NCBI RefSeq assembly: GCF_013618625.1
Contig: NZ_JABRWO010000005.1
Coordinates: 124,001-188,000 of the forward strand
Reading direction: 5' to 3'
DNA from: Bremerella alba
GTDB taxonomy: Bacteria > Planctomycetota > Planctomycetia > Pirellulales > Pirellulaceae
DNA length: 64,000 nt
Shown: positions 26,524 through 37,000 of the stretch, in pieces
How positions within the stretch are numbered: position 1 is the stretch's first letter
Layout: every line of letters starts with the position of its first letter
Position numbers and translations under genes: made by a program
The notes under the pieces: generated by a model
The model's input: the letters and a program-made list of their open reading frames with translations, nothing else
Database searches by the model: none
Told to the model about the DNA's origin: nothing

Positions 26524-28350
26524 TTACCCGTACCACCACGGGATGAGTATCACGCACAAGATCAGCACCAGAAATGTGAACGGTGTGCCGATTTTCAGAT
26601 AGTCGCTGAACTTATACTCGCCAGGCCCCATTACCAAAGTATTCACCGGTGAAGCGACCGGCGTCATAAACGCGGCCGAGGCAGCAATCGCCACGGTCAT
26701 CACGAAAGGATAGGGGGAAACATCCAACTGCTTGGCAATACTCATGGCAATGGGTGCCATGAGAATCGCGGTCGCGGTGTTCGAGATTACCAGGCTGAAG
26801 CCAGTGGTTAACACAAACAGTACCGCGATCAGCACATGTGTTCCGGCCCCGTTCAACGCACTCATCAAGAAGTCGACGGCCATCTCGATCCCATGAGTTT
26901 TCTCAAGGGCAACCGCGAATGGCATCATGCCGACGATCAGGAAAATACTTTGCCACCGGATCGACTTGTAAGCGGTTTCGACATCTAAGCAGCGAAATAA
27001 TCCCAAGAACAGACAGGCAATCAAAGCAGCAATCGCATTGGGTACGATGCCGGAGACCATCAGCACGATCATGACCGCTAAGGATGCTACCGCCCATGGC
27101 GCTTGCGAGAGGGCAGGCGCGACATCATCACTTTCCACCGGTAACGAGAGCACTAAAAAGTTCTGCTTTTGTGTCCGCAGATAATGTATCTGTTTCCAAG
27201 GTCCGATCACTAGCAAGATATCGCCTGGACGCAGTTTTTCGTCGGCAACAGCCCCTTTGATCGCTTCCCCTCCACGCCGTAAGCCAATCACGCTCAGCCC
27301 GTGTACGGTACGAAAGTTCTCCTCAACAATCGTGCGACCAATCAGGCCCGACTCCGGCACAACGGCGACTTCTGCCATGCCCACATTTTTAGACTGATGG
27401 CTAAAATAGGAGTCGTCAATCGGCAGCACGTTCAGCTCTAAATCGTCGACAAACTTTTCCAATTCGTTCTCTGGGTGAACCAAGTCCACCAGCATTACAT
27501 CGCCAGGACGAATCTCGGTCTGAGAAATCGGATTGAGCAGATACGTCTTCCCACGTCCCTGACGTTCGATACCAATCAAGTTCACACCACTGCGTTGCCG
27601 CAAGTCGAGTTCCCCCAAAGTTCTTCCCACAAGCTCAGAAGAGTAGGGGACCTGCAATCGAAAGGCGCGCCCCTGAAGTTGATACTCGTCGATAAACGAT
27701 TTGAGCGTTCGACGACGAGCACGGTTCGATGTCGTGGGACGAGAATTCGTCAACCAATGTCTTGTCAAAAGCATATAGCCGACGCTGAACACCAAGACCG
27801 ACAATCCCATGGGAGTGAAGGAAAAAAAGTTGAAGCCGCCGAGCCCTTCGCTTTTGAGTGCACTATCGACAATCATATTGGGCGGGGTCGCAACAAGGGT
27901 CATCATGCCACTGATCAACCCCGCCACGCTTAGCGGCATCATCATTCGCCCAGGGTGAATATTAAGACGCGACGTCACGTTCAAAACGACCGGGATGAAG
28001 ATCGCCACGATGCCGGTAGAGCTCATCACGCTTCCCAGCAAGCCGACGCTCAGCATCAGCAAGACAACCAGTTTTGCTTCGCTGCTGCCCGCACTACGAG
28101 CAAGCCATTGGCCAACCTGCAGCGCGATGCCGGTCTGGGTAATCCCTTCGCCAATGACAAATAACGCAGCAATCAGCACGACGTTCGGATCGGAGAAGCC
28201 TGCGAAGGCTTCCTGCACGCTTATAATGCCCAGTACGGGTAGCGCCACCATAGCCGACAAGGCCACGATATCCATTCGTGGCCAGTCGATGATGAACAGC
28301 ACGATGCATACCAAGAGCAACCCTAGTACGACCGCCAAATCCCATGGCAT
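26524..28350 (-). CDS. SLC13/DASS-type transporter with two RCK_C (TrkA-C) domains
   Basis: A 608-residue membrane transporter. Four to five helices (1-190) are followed by two cytosolic TrkA-C modules (about 225-300 and 315-395; LVGRTLGELDLRQRSGVNLI, LIGRTIVEENFRTVHGLSVI) and a second block of membrane helices (about 415-608). Conserved helix-loop segments are SSTGIVAIFIPV and 'ATPPNMIVD' in the first half and ISNTATAILMAPIA and TPVASPVNTLVMGPG in the second, as in Na+/anion or sulfate permeases with RCK inserts. The substrate is unknown. The MscS-type gene lies 44 bases upstream on the same strand. Confidence 0.9.
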   Translation of the reverse strand: MPWDLAVVLGLLLVCIVLFIIDWPRMDIVALSAMVALPVLGIISVQEAFAGFSDPNVVLIAALFVIGEGITQTGIALQVGQWLARSAGSSEAKLVVLLMLSVGLLGSVMSSTGIVAIFIPVVLNVTSRLNIHPGRMMMPLSVAGLISGMMTLVATPPNMIVDSALKSEGLGGFNFFSFTPMGLSVLVFSVGYMLLTRHWLTNSRPTTSNRARRRTLKSFIDEYQLQGRAFRLQVPYSSELVGRTLGELDLRQRSGVNLIGIERQGRGKTYLLNPISQTEIRPGDVMLVDLVHPENELEKFVDDLELNVLPIDDSYFSHQSKNVGMAEVAVVPESGLIGRTIVEENFRTVHGLSVIGLRRGGEAIKGAVADEKLRPGDILLVIGPWKQIHYLRTQKQNFLVLSLPVESDDVAPALSQAPWAVASLAVMIVLMVSGIVPNAIAALIACLFLGLFRCLDVETAYKSIRWQSIFLIVGMMPFAVALEKTHGIEMAVDFLMSALNGAGTHVLIAVLFVLTTGFSLVISNTATAILMAPIAMSIAKQLDVSPYPFVMTVAIAASAAFMTPVASPVNTLVMGPGEYKFSDYLKIGTPFTFLVLILCVILIPWWYG

Positions 28351-28394
28351 CGCTTTTTACCCTTTCCCGCCACCACTTGTCGAAGCTGTTGGAT

Positions 28395-29930
28395 CTAACC
28401 TTCCTGCTTGACCGGATGTCCTTCTTTGTTGACGGTATAGAAGTGCACATCTTGCTGCGGGTATGGAATTGAGATGCCAGCTTCATCGAAGCGACGTTTC
28501 ACCTCTCGCGTGACTTCTGTCTTCACTTGCCACCAGTCCGCGGTCTTGGCCCAAGGTCGACAAACAATATTCACTGACGACTCACCAAGATCGTGCGTGA
28601 TCACCTGCGGGTCAGGTTTCTTCAGCACTTTTTCGTGACTGGTCACGGCCGCCATGATGATCTGTTCGGCCTTCTCGAAGTCGTCGTCGTAGCCTATGCC
28701 AAACTCCATGTCCACGCGGCGGGTATGATTGGCCGTGATATTTGTAATCACGTTATTCCAGATCTCGTTGTTGGGAACGTAGATCGTTTGGTTATCGAAT
28801 GTTTTAAAACGCGTTGAAACCAGGTTCATTTGATCAATCACGCCGGTGGTGCCCCCAGCGGTGACCACGTCGCCGACATCGAATGGGCGATTGACCAGAA
28901 TCATCAAGCCGCTGGCAAAGTTACTGAGAGTGCCCTGAAGCGCGAGACCAACGACTAAACCGGTAGCCCCAATCGCCGCGATGATGGGCGTAATATCAAC
29001 TTCCAGTGCGGTCAAGGCGATCGCGAAACCAACAACCAGAACGATATTCTTGATCATCCGTGCAATCAGGTTCTCAGCGAGCCTACTCAGTCTTAGCTTC
29101 TTCTCGAGAAGCCAATTAGTCACCCCCTGAATGAATTTGGCAATGATCCAACTGATGAACAGAATCAAGAGAAACTTGCCGACATTCCAAGCCAACCGTT
29201 GACCACCTTCCTTTGAGGCCATCCACCCAACTACTGCCGCGTAGGTAGCCGTGGCGTCGGACGTATCAACTTCGATCCCCGAAACGGCAAGGATATACTT
29301 GCGATACTCCTCGACGTCGCCTCCCTTTTTCTCAAGCGACTGCAGGACAATTTCCAGCCGTTCGCTCAGCCCCGCTCGTTCCTCTTGCAGCGTATTTACA
29401 TCTTTTAACAATTGGTCTTTCTTGGTATTGGCTGCGGTATTTACATCCATGGGGTCCCCGTCGGGCATCGCTTCTTCTGATTGCGGCTCTTCCGATTTCG
29501 GACCGGCATCCTCTTCGGGCTTTTCTTTCATGCCCAATTCGGCCTGAGCAGCGTCGGTAACTTCTTTCTCCGTTTCCTCTGCTTTCGCCTTGGCTTTATC
29601 CTTTACCTTCTGGGCTTGATCCAACGAATTCTTCGCCGCGTTCTCGTCGCCGGCTGCTATCGCTTCGTTGGTCTTCTTCACCCCCAAACGTACCGCAGAG
29701 ATTTGCTTTCCCTTGGCAACCAAAAGCTTGAACCACGTTTCCGCTTCTCCTTCAAGCTCTTGTTTGGTTAGCGGCCTGACCAATGTCCTGAGTTGATCTA
29801 GGGGGATGGCGAGATTGACGGTGGTCACCGGCACGTACTTCGCTTCCGCCGGCTTTTCGTCTTGTGCCCCCAGTGGAATCGTGGTGGCCGTCGCCAATAT
29901 CAAACCGATTGCCATGCTTCGAAACGACAT
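28395..29930 (-). CDS. MscS-family mechanosensitive channel with long periplasmic domain
   Basis: A 511-residue channel protein. A signal peptide (1-23) is followed by an alpha-helical, charged periplasmic region (about 45-245) with coiled-coil character. The MscS core then begins with membrane helices, the pore helix (AAIGATGLVVGLALQGTLSN), the beta domain (GDVVTAGGTTGVID, YVPNNEIWNNVITN) and the C-terminal cytosolic vestibule. The ATG at 29930 has GAGGGGGA upstream and begins a good signal peptide, so it is preferred over an ATG at 30041. Such channels release solutes on hypo-osmotic shock. Confidence 0.9.
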   Translation of the reverse strand: MSFRSMAIGLILATATTIPLGAQDEKPAEAKYVPVTTVNLAIPLDQLRTLVRPLTKQELEGEAETWFKLLVAKGKQISAVRLGVKKTNEAIAAGDENAAKNSLDQAQKVKDKAKAKAEETEKEVTDAAQAELGMKEKPEEDAGPKSEEPQSEEAMPDGDPMDVNTAANTKKDQLLKDVNTLQEERAGLSERLEIVLQSLEKKGGDVEEYRKYILAVSGIEVDTSDATATYAAVVGWMASKEGGQRLAWNVGKFLLILFISWIIAKFIQGVTNWLLEKKLRLSRLAENLIARMIKNIVLVVGFAIALTALEVDITPIIAAIGATGLVVGLALQGTLSNFASGLMILVNRPFDVGDVVTAGGTTGVIDQMNLVSTRFKTFDNQTIYVPNNEIWNNVITNITANHTRRVDMEFGIGYDDDFEKAEQIIMAAVTSHEKVLKKPDPQVITHDLGESSVNIVCRPWAKTADWWQVKTEVTREVKRRFDEAGISIPYPQQDVHFYTVNKEGHPVKQEG

Positions 29931-30056
29931 ACAGCATTCCCCCTCAACACGTTTTGGATGTTTGCCCCGGCAGCGTTTTCGCGAATCCAAGATATTTCCG
30001 AGGCATCTCTTCATCTTCGGAGTCTTCGCATGGCGTTGCAACCCATGGCATGCGAC

Positions 30057-30671
30057 TCAACCGTCGCTCTCGGGGCGGGCACCCTTCCAAAGTTCTTCTT
30101 TGGTTGATAAATGAGCCGTTATCCATCGTGTATAGGCGAAGAGGTAATCGCTCAAGCGATTCGAAAAAGCTAAGACCCACGGCTCAATCGGTGAAAGTTC
30201 ATGCCGGCGAACCAGGACACGCTCCCACCGGCGGCAGACGGTTCGTGCGACATGAGCATGTGCGCCGAGCATGCTATCACCGGGGATGGTGAACCCGTCG
30301 ATCGCATCAAACAGCTCTCGATACTGGTCAATGCGATCTTCCAGAAACGTCACCCGGGAATCGGTCGCTGCGTCATAACCGTCAGCATCAGTCGATGGCG
30401 GTTTCGCACTCGCCAGGACAGCACCCGCATCGTACAGAGAATTCTGGATCTTCCGAAACATTTCATCTGTTTCGGCCGCGATCTTAGCACTAGGACGCGT
30501 GCTAGGTGCGGTCGCATAGGCTCGGACCACTCCCAAAAAGCTGATCAACTCGTCCGATTCACCGTACGATTCGACTTCGAGCGATGATTTTGATACCTGA
30601 ACTCCGCCGGCCAACGCGGTCGAGCCTCTGTCGCCGGCTCGCGTATAGATTCGATGGATGTGAATCGACAT
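30057..30671 (-). CDS. PduO-type cob(I)alamin adenosyltransferase
   Basis: A 204-residue ATP:cob(I)alamin adenosyltransferase that makes adenosylcobalamin. The family N-terminus IYTRAGDRGSTALAGG binds ATP; YGESDELISFLG, the VCRRWERV block and SNRLSDYLFAYTRW are further signatures. The start at 30671 (CGGAG upstream) gives the usual length; a longer frame to 30782 would add 37 residues without sense. It follows a divergent promoter region shared with cardiolipin synthase; the two starts are 96 bases apart. No other cobalamin genes are near. Confidence 0.9.
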   Translation of the reverse strand: MSIHIHRIYTRAGDRGSTALAGGVQVSKSSLEVESYGESDELISFLGVVRAYATAPSTRPSAKIAAETDEMFRKIQNSLYDAGAVLASAKPPSTDADGYDAATDSRVTFLEDRIDQYRELFDAIDGFTIPGDSMLGAHAHVARTVCRRWERVLVRRHELSPIEPWVLAFSNRLSDYLFAYTRWITAHLSTKEELWKGARPESDG

Positions 30672-30767
30672 GGAGTTACTCCGCGGGTAAAACTGAGGAC
30701 CTGTCCGTATCCCCATCATCGCAAATGGGCCCGTCTTAGAGAATGACGGCCACCTAGGAACCGTCGC

Positions 30768-32204
30768 TTGTTCGATCTGCACTCCTTTACGATGGTCAGT
30801 TTACTTCTGACTTTGATCCATATTCTGGGTCTATTTGCCGCGATTGATGCGATCATGAAGTCACGGACTTCTCAAGGCGCGATTGCCTGGATGTTGCTGC
30901 TGATTCTGGTCCCCTACATTGCATTCCCCTTCTACTGGATCTTTGGCCGCAGCAAATTTCAGGGGTACGTCAACACGCGACGAATTCGAGCCAAGGATAT
31001 CAAGAACCACACTCAAACGTTTCGTGCGGTCAACCCCGACGTAATCGCGGATTTTCATGGGCAGCCGGGAAAGCTCGTCTTGGAACGCCTGGCCGACTTT
31101 CCCTACACGCATTCGAACTCGATCCAACTGTTGGTCAACGGAGAAGCCACTTTTGATGCAATCTACGAGATGATGTCGGCGGCGACCGAGTACATTTTGT
31201 TTCAGACTTATATCTTTCGCGACGATGGGGTCGGCAAACGGTTTTCCGAGTTGCTTACGCGAAAAGCGAAAGAAGGAGTCGCCGTTTATTTTTTGTACGA
31301 TGAAATCGGCAGCTATCAACTGACTCATAAGTTCCTGCATGAACTGCGCGAGGCTGGCATCAAGGTTCGTGCTTTCCATACCACCCGCGGCAAAGGAAAT
31401 CGCTTTCAATTGAACTTCCGCAATCATCGCAAGATTGTCGTGATTGATGGAAAAGTTGCAGCGGTCGGGGGAATTAACTTCGGAGACGAATATCTCGGCT
31501 TGTCCAAACGTTTTGGTGCCTGGCGAGACACCCATCTCAGGATTCACGGTCCAGCCGCACAAGCGGTGCAGTGGTCGTTCCTGGAAGATTGGTACTGGGC
31601 TTCCGGCGACACCTTGAACGTCAATTGGGAAGAAGAACCGGCGGAAGATGGCAACGAAGTCGCGTTGGTTATTCCTATGGGGCCGGCCGATCCCATCGAG
31701 ACGTGCGGGCTATTCTTTGTTCATGCGATCAACTCAGCCCAGCGACGAATCTGGATTGCCTCCCCATACTTTGTCCCAGACAAGCAGGTCATCTGCGCCT
31801 TGCAGCTAGCAGCACTGCGAGGTTGCGACGTGCGGATCATGCTGCCAGAGCGGCCAGACCATTTGTTGGTTTACCTTTCCAGTTTTCATTTCATATCTGA
31901 AACGGCAATTGAGGATCGAATCACCTTCTACCGCTATCAGCCTGGCTTTTTGCATCAGAAGGTATTACTGGTCGACGATGAGATGGCCGCAGTGGGCACC
32001 GCCAACCTCGACAACCGTTCGTTTCGTCTCAATTTCGAGATCATGGTGGCAGTCGTTGGCAGCCATTTCGCTCAATCTGTCGAAGCGATGCTGCTGGAAG
32101 ACTTCAAGCATTGCCGAGAAGTCGATCCGCAAGAGATTCAAAAACGCTCGTTCTGGTTTCAACTTGGCGTAAGTGGCTCGCGGTTGATGTCGCCGATTCA
32201 ATAG
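30768..32204 (+). CDS. cls: Cardiolipin synthase
   Basis: A 478-residue phospholipase-D superfamily enzyme that joins two phosphatidylglycerol molecules. Two N-terminal membrane helices (about 8-60) are followed by two catalytic domains, each with an HKD-like motif: NHRKIVVIDGKVAAVGG with GINFGDEYLG, and HQKVLLVDDEMAAVGT with ANLDNRSFRLN. The length is typical of ClsA. A TTG at 30768 has AGGA 8 bases upstream; an ATG at 30792 lacks such a site. It may use the same lipid pool as the Lgt-like enzyme. Confidence 0.92.
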   Translation: MFDLHSFTMVSLLLTLIHILGLFAAIDAIMKSRTSQGAIAWMLLLILVPYIAFPFYWIFGRSKFQGYVNTRRIRAKDIKNHTQTFRAVNPDVIADFHGQPGKLVLERLADFPYTHSNSIQLLVNGEATFDAIYEMMSAATEYILFQTYIFRDDGVGKRFSELLTRKAKEGVAVYFLYDEIGSYQLTHKFLHELREAGIKVRAFHTTRGKGNRFQLNFRNHRKIVVIDGKVAAVGGINFGDEYLGLSKRFGAWRDTHLRIHGPAAQAVQWSFLEDWYWASGDTLNVNWEEEPAEDGNEVALVIPMGPADPIETCGLFFVHAINSAQRRIWIASPYFVPDKQVICALQLAALRGCDVRIMLPERPDHLLVYLSSFHFISETAIEDRITFYRYQPGFLHQKVLLVDDEMAAVGTANLDNRSFRLNFEIMVAVVGSHFAQSVEAMLLEDFKHCREVDPQEIQKRSFWFQLGVSGSRLMSPIQ

Positions 32205-32366
32205 CTTCTGCTAGCAGCACTATTAACCGCAACATCGGCAAAGTTTACTTAACCGGAACCCATCTAACGTCCGAAAACGAGAAGGACGCTTTGCCTGCAT
32301 CACCAGAAGCAGGGCAAGCGAATCGTAGCTTGTGGACCTTCCACTTAGATTTTGCGGACAGATATC

Positions 32367-34097
32367 ATGCCAGCATCGCTTCGCCCCAACTTGCTCGCGA
32401 CTCTGACCCTCGCGACAACCGTCAGCGTGACCGGGTGCATTTTCCCGTTTACACGGTCAGGCGATACCAAACTGGCAGAACTGGTCACCGAAGATTCGCA
32501 GCCACAACCCAAACAGGAAGTCACCGTCGCGTCTAAGCCAGAAGGGGATAAGAAGATGCCCCCGTTCGCGCGTTTTATAGGGGGAATGTTTGGTAGTCAC
32601 GACGCTCCCCAGGCCGAGCCTGAGCCCGAGCCAATATCCGTGAACGGCTCTGTGACAACTCAGCAAGTTGCAGAGGTCCCGGTCCGAAAGCCTTCTCCTC
32701 AGCCGAGCGTAATCCAGCCAGCTCAAGACCTAGTTCAAGCGGCACCGAAAACGCCCATTTTCAATCCCCCAGCTAACCAAATGCCGGTTGTGGTGACGCC
32801 GGAAACGAATCCCATGGTAGATAAGCCGGATGTCGTTTCCAAATTCACCCAAAAGGCAACGCAGCTGATCGAATCTCCGTGTCCCGAGGTCGTCGTCCAA
32901 CCGGCCTCACAGCCGCAACCGCAAGCAAAGCCGGAGATGACCCCAGAAGTTACACCTGTCCCGCAGGTCGCCCAGTCAACACCAGCGCAATTGGGAAATG
33001 AAGCGTTGGACTCTCATGCACGTGTACCATGGGCAGAGAAAAAGCTGCTTGAAAAGGCTATGGCCAACAGTTCGACTAGCAGCGTAACGCTTGAGCACTC
33101 CCTGGAACTGGCGTTAGAAAACGTGCGTCGAGAACGTCTTGGCCAGGCCCCAGCCCCGGCGGAGAAACCGGTAACTCCCCAACCAGAAATGACCGCCCAC
33201 ACCGATCTCAAAGAAGAGCCCTCTGTCTCCTCTCAACCCGAGTCCGCACCCAAAACGCTGAATGTCGCCGCCAACCCGCTTCGATCTAGTCGTAATACGG
33301 ACTGGTCGGGAAGCTATCTCCGTGATAATAAGCCGCAAACGGTTGTGAACAACACACATGCAAAGTACCCGCAGACCGACTCGAAATGGTCGCCAAAGCT
33401 GGAGCCCAGCCAAGCCGCTTCGGAAGAAGTCGCCAAGCAGGAAGAACCTGCTGTCGAGCCCGAGGTTACGGTCAACCCTTATGCGAAAAGCTTGAAAGAA
33501 GCGATCACGGCAATTCCGGCGACTGGCCCTCAACTTGTCGAAAATACGACCGCAGCCGCTAAGACCGCTGAAGAGCAACCGACAACAACCGACGATATTC
33601 ACTTTCAATCGTCGCTACTTAACAAGTTGCAAGCAGCCAATCGCCAAGCGAAGTGGGATTTCGATACCGCGCCTGAGCAAGTGAAACCAACCGCAGAGGT
33701 TGCTACGACACCTGAGAATGCTATGCCGCTAATCGTGGAAAAAGATGCTGTAGATCCGATGCTGCCTCTTGTTGCCGCTCAGGAACCAGAACCGCCCACT
33801 GCGGAACCGAAAACGACCATCAATCCTTCGGTAGCCCAAACGGAAACGAAAGACGAACCTCAGGCGATCAAGCCATTCATCATTGCGGCCCCCACCCAAG
33901 CCACAAAGGTCCGAGGTGGTTTCGTCCGAGCAGTCGAGCCCAAACCGCTGGTCGTCGAGAACCAAGACAGTAACTGGCAGCACGCTGCCCCTGCACAGGC
34001 CAAGCAATTGCCCAAGCTTGCACCTGTGGTGCGAGCGAGTGACTACCAAGACCCAGCACCGGAAGACAACGGCGCCAAGACATACATCATCAACTAA
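32367..34097 (+). CDS. Pro/Glu/Ala-rich lipoprotein, low complexity
   Basis: A 576-residue protein with a lipoprotein signal (SVTGC, Cys24). The rest is low complexity, rich in Pro, Glu, Ala, Thr and Lys, with many PQP, PEP and AQ runs and no recognised domain. Only short segments look ordered, such as LGNEALDSHARVPWAEKKLL (about 210-230) and ALELALENVRRE. It may be an extended envelope protein spanning the periplasm. It converges with, and overlaps by four bases, the end of the kinase-tubulin gene. The start at 32367 is chosen for the signal peptide. Confidence 0.7.
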   Translation: MPASLRPNLLATLTLATTVSVTGCIFPFTRSGDTKLAELVTEDSQPQPKQEVTVASKPEGDKKMPPFARFIGGMFGSHDAPQAEPEPEPISVNGSVTTQQVAEVPVRKPSPQPSVIQPAQDLVQAAPKTPIFNPPANQMPVVVTPETNPMVDKPDVVSKFTQKATQLIESPCPEVVVQPASQPQPQAKPEMTPEVTPVPQVAQSTPAQLGNEALDSHARVPWAEKKLLEKAMANSSTSSVTLEHSLELALENVRRERLGQAPAPAEKPVTPQPEMTAHTDLKEEPSVSSQPESAPKTLNVAANPLRSSRNTDWSGSYLRDNKPQTVVNNTHAKYPQTDSKWSPKLEPSQAASEEVAKQEEPAVEPEVTVNPYAKSLKEAITAIPATGPQLVENTTAAAKTAEEQPTTTDDIHFQSSLLNKLQAANRQAKWDFDTAPEQVKPTAEVATTPENAMPLIVEKDAVDPMLPLVAAQEPEPPTAEPKTTINPSVAQTETKDEPQAIKPFIIAAPTQATKVRGGFVRAVEPKPLVVENQDSNWQHAAPAQAKQLPKLAPVVRASDYQDPAPEDNGAKTYIIN

Positions 34098-37000
34098 AGC
34101 TCAGCCCAGTGCACATCCGCGCGGGTAAGCAAACGATCCGCGACCGGAACGTAATCGGGGCGGTTTTCTATCAGCAGTCGGGCAGCATCACGCAAAGGGA
34201 TATTGCCGCCGGACTCCATCCAAATCACCTTAGGAAGCTTAGTTCCCAGCGGAGAACTGCCGGCCAGGTGAGGCGCCGAAGTCGTCACGTTACTATTGTC
34301 GGCCACCGACTCCGGCAAGAACATTAAACGCGAGACAGCCGGGCCTAACTGTGTAAGCCGACAGTTGGACGCGGCGACTCGCTGTTTCCAGTCGGGACCG
34401 TCTTGCAGTGAATTGAGGAACTGATTTTCGCTTCCTTCTTCCGATGCACTGCGACGTGCCATGTCTTTACCGCATTCCATCATGACGTCGATAAGCTTGT
34501 TGACACCATTTCGTTCTTCGTGCAACAGGTTACTGAGCCCGCCATGCTCGGCATTCAGGACATTATCGATTTGATGCTCCAGGACCAGCAGCTTTTCCAA
34601 TAGCTTTGGGTCTTCTGAGACGGATGTATCATCGAGTGCTAGCCGTTCGCAGACTTTCGTCTCGGCCATCTCCAAGCTGACGATCGTGTTCTTGATCCAC
34701 ATGTTGTCACGCATAATGGCCGTTCGCAGATGCTGAAACACCTGACAGGTTGCCAGTACCGTAACGCCGTGCGTTCGAAGCAAAGCGTAATTGAGCCATT
34801 TCGCACGAAGTTCTGCCAAACTCAACTCACGATCGCCACCGCGTCTGTTGCGTTTTGTCGCTTGATGAATTACGGGAAAGAGAGACGCTCTTACCTTTTC
34901 AATCTCTTGCTCGGTTCGATCTCCCATCGCTCGAACCTTGTCTTCCAGTTCGCTCAAGCGTTGGTCAACAACGCTCGAAAGCTGCTTCACCCCACGTACC
35001 CGGAAGGATGGCTCGTTGAGAATATCGTGAATCTGATCTAGCACTTTCGTTTGGTAATGTGCTGCAATTTGACGGATATGCGGGGCGATTTCAGAGTGCA
35101 GAGAAACGGCGATCAGCTTGCCAGGCTCAGCCTCCATGTTCGAGGCACCGATCAATTGATCGAGCGAGTCGAGCATCTGAATGGTCATCTCGGCAGACGT
35201 CGGTAGAATGCGTGAATCGCTAATTTCGTTAGCGATCCGACCAATGCTTTCGCTGAAATAGTCTTCCGGTCGCCCTCCGATTTCGTCTTCCACGACTTGA
35301 GTTACCATATCGATCACGGTCTCGAGACGAAACTCGCAGTCTTGAAAGATCTTAGCCGAGCGAAGGTCGAGAATCTTTTGATACTGGTCTGCACGATTGT
35401 TTGCCTGTTGATCGGTATCGTTCAAGTGAGCGAGCTTTCGCTGCTCTTTCTCGTTATGACCAGATCCATGCCAACGATGCAGTAGTTCCATGGAATAACG
35501 CGCCGCCGCTAGATCGAGATGCCCGCTGGAACATAACGCCTTACCGGCAAATGCCCATGCTGAAACGGCCGGACCTACCTCGCTTCCGGATTCTTCCGAA
35601 TCTCGGCAACGCTGGGCCGCTTCACGCCCTTCATACACATTCATGTACAACAGGTCGGCAAGATCATGGATATCGACCGGTAAGTTTCGCATTTCTGGTG
35701 AACTGCCGGTCTCGAACAAGGTGATCTGTTTCGAAATTTTGTTGGCCCAGCGCTGCGGAGGAATTTTCGTCACAGCATCTCCGGGATACTCGCCGGTCGC
35801 CTGGAAGTGAAATAGCTCGCGCAGACAAGCATACGTATTACAGCGTGCAAGATCTTGTTGCTCGGTTCCGTTAGGCGTTGCATGAATCAGCCAGAGAGAG
35901 ACATCGTCTGCACTGCCGCCAAACTCTTGAATGACCTCTTGTGCGAGAGCAAACGCATCCCAAACCATGCCGCTACCTGTGCCTCCGCTACTGCTCATGA
36001 CAAGCACGATACGCGGTTTTTCCTGCCAGGCGAAGTGTTCGCTATTGGGGTCGATGTTGCCCCGAGCCAATTCCACCGCATCGGCAACCGCATCGCGAAC
36101 CTGTTCACGTAAACGGCTCGCATGATCGGCAAAGGCCAGTCGCCCCAAGGGACGCATGCCTTCGGTTTTCAATGACAAAGGAATGTTGTAGAGCCAGCGT
36201 CGACTCATTGACTTGGTCAACTGACGCGAGAGGTTGCGATACGCTTGAGGGCGTCTAAGCGGCATTTCCACAGTGGAAAGAGAAGGGGTTCCAGCCGCGG
36301 CACCAAGTTGCCCCGTGCTTTGCACCAGGTCGGTCGTATCCGTATCAATCGCTACGCACCGACACCAATGCTGTTCGGCTTGTGGACCGACAAGTTCCAA
36401 CCGGCGGTCGACGAAATGACGGATAACACGGCTTCCCAAACCACCAATTCCAAGCACCACACTCGGACGCAGCTCTCGCTGGGCGCGATCGTCTGCCACC
36501 GGTGGCAGGACATTCTGCTTGCGAGGAGCGATGTCCTCCCAGACATGGCTCGAACGCGCCTGCCACTGCTGACTGTCGCGATCCATCCGGATGGTTTCTG
36601 GATCGAAATCGCCAGACGACTGCTTGGCGCTGCTTGACTTCGTGTCGTTGCAGTTGATGGTCTTCGTGTCGGTCTTGGAGGACTCGTCCTGCCCGACCGC
36701 ACCACTGCGTACCTGGGGAAGGTGAGCGATGCTATCGGCCTCAATCAAGGCCTTGACCATTTCCGCACAGCTGCGATAGCGCTCGGTCGGCTTCTTTGCG
36801 AGTGACTTGGAAAGGATGTCTCTATCTCGCGGTGGAAGCGTGTTTAACCGTGGCGGGCTGTTGAGATGCTGGGCAGTCAATTGGGCCAGGTTGCGACCCG
36901 GGAAGGGCAGGGTGCCGGTCAACATCTCTTGATAAACGATAGCCAGGCTGTATTGATCGCTCTGTCGCGACGGCTGGTCGTTGAACACCTCAGGCGAAGC

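Noticed and set aside
30671-30782. Longer N-terminus for the cobalamin adenosyltransferase
   Set aside because: The extension has no family similarity, overlaps the start of cls, and a ribosome-binding site supports 30671.
32367-34097. A minus-strand gene opposite the Pro/Glu-rich lipoprotein (frames such as 33114-33608)
   Set aside because: These frames are products of the biased composition of the plus strand; the plus frame has a lipoprotein signal and is 576 residues long.
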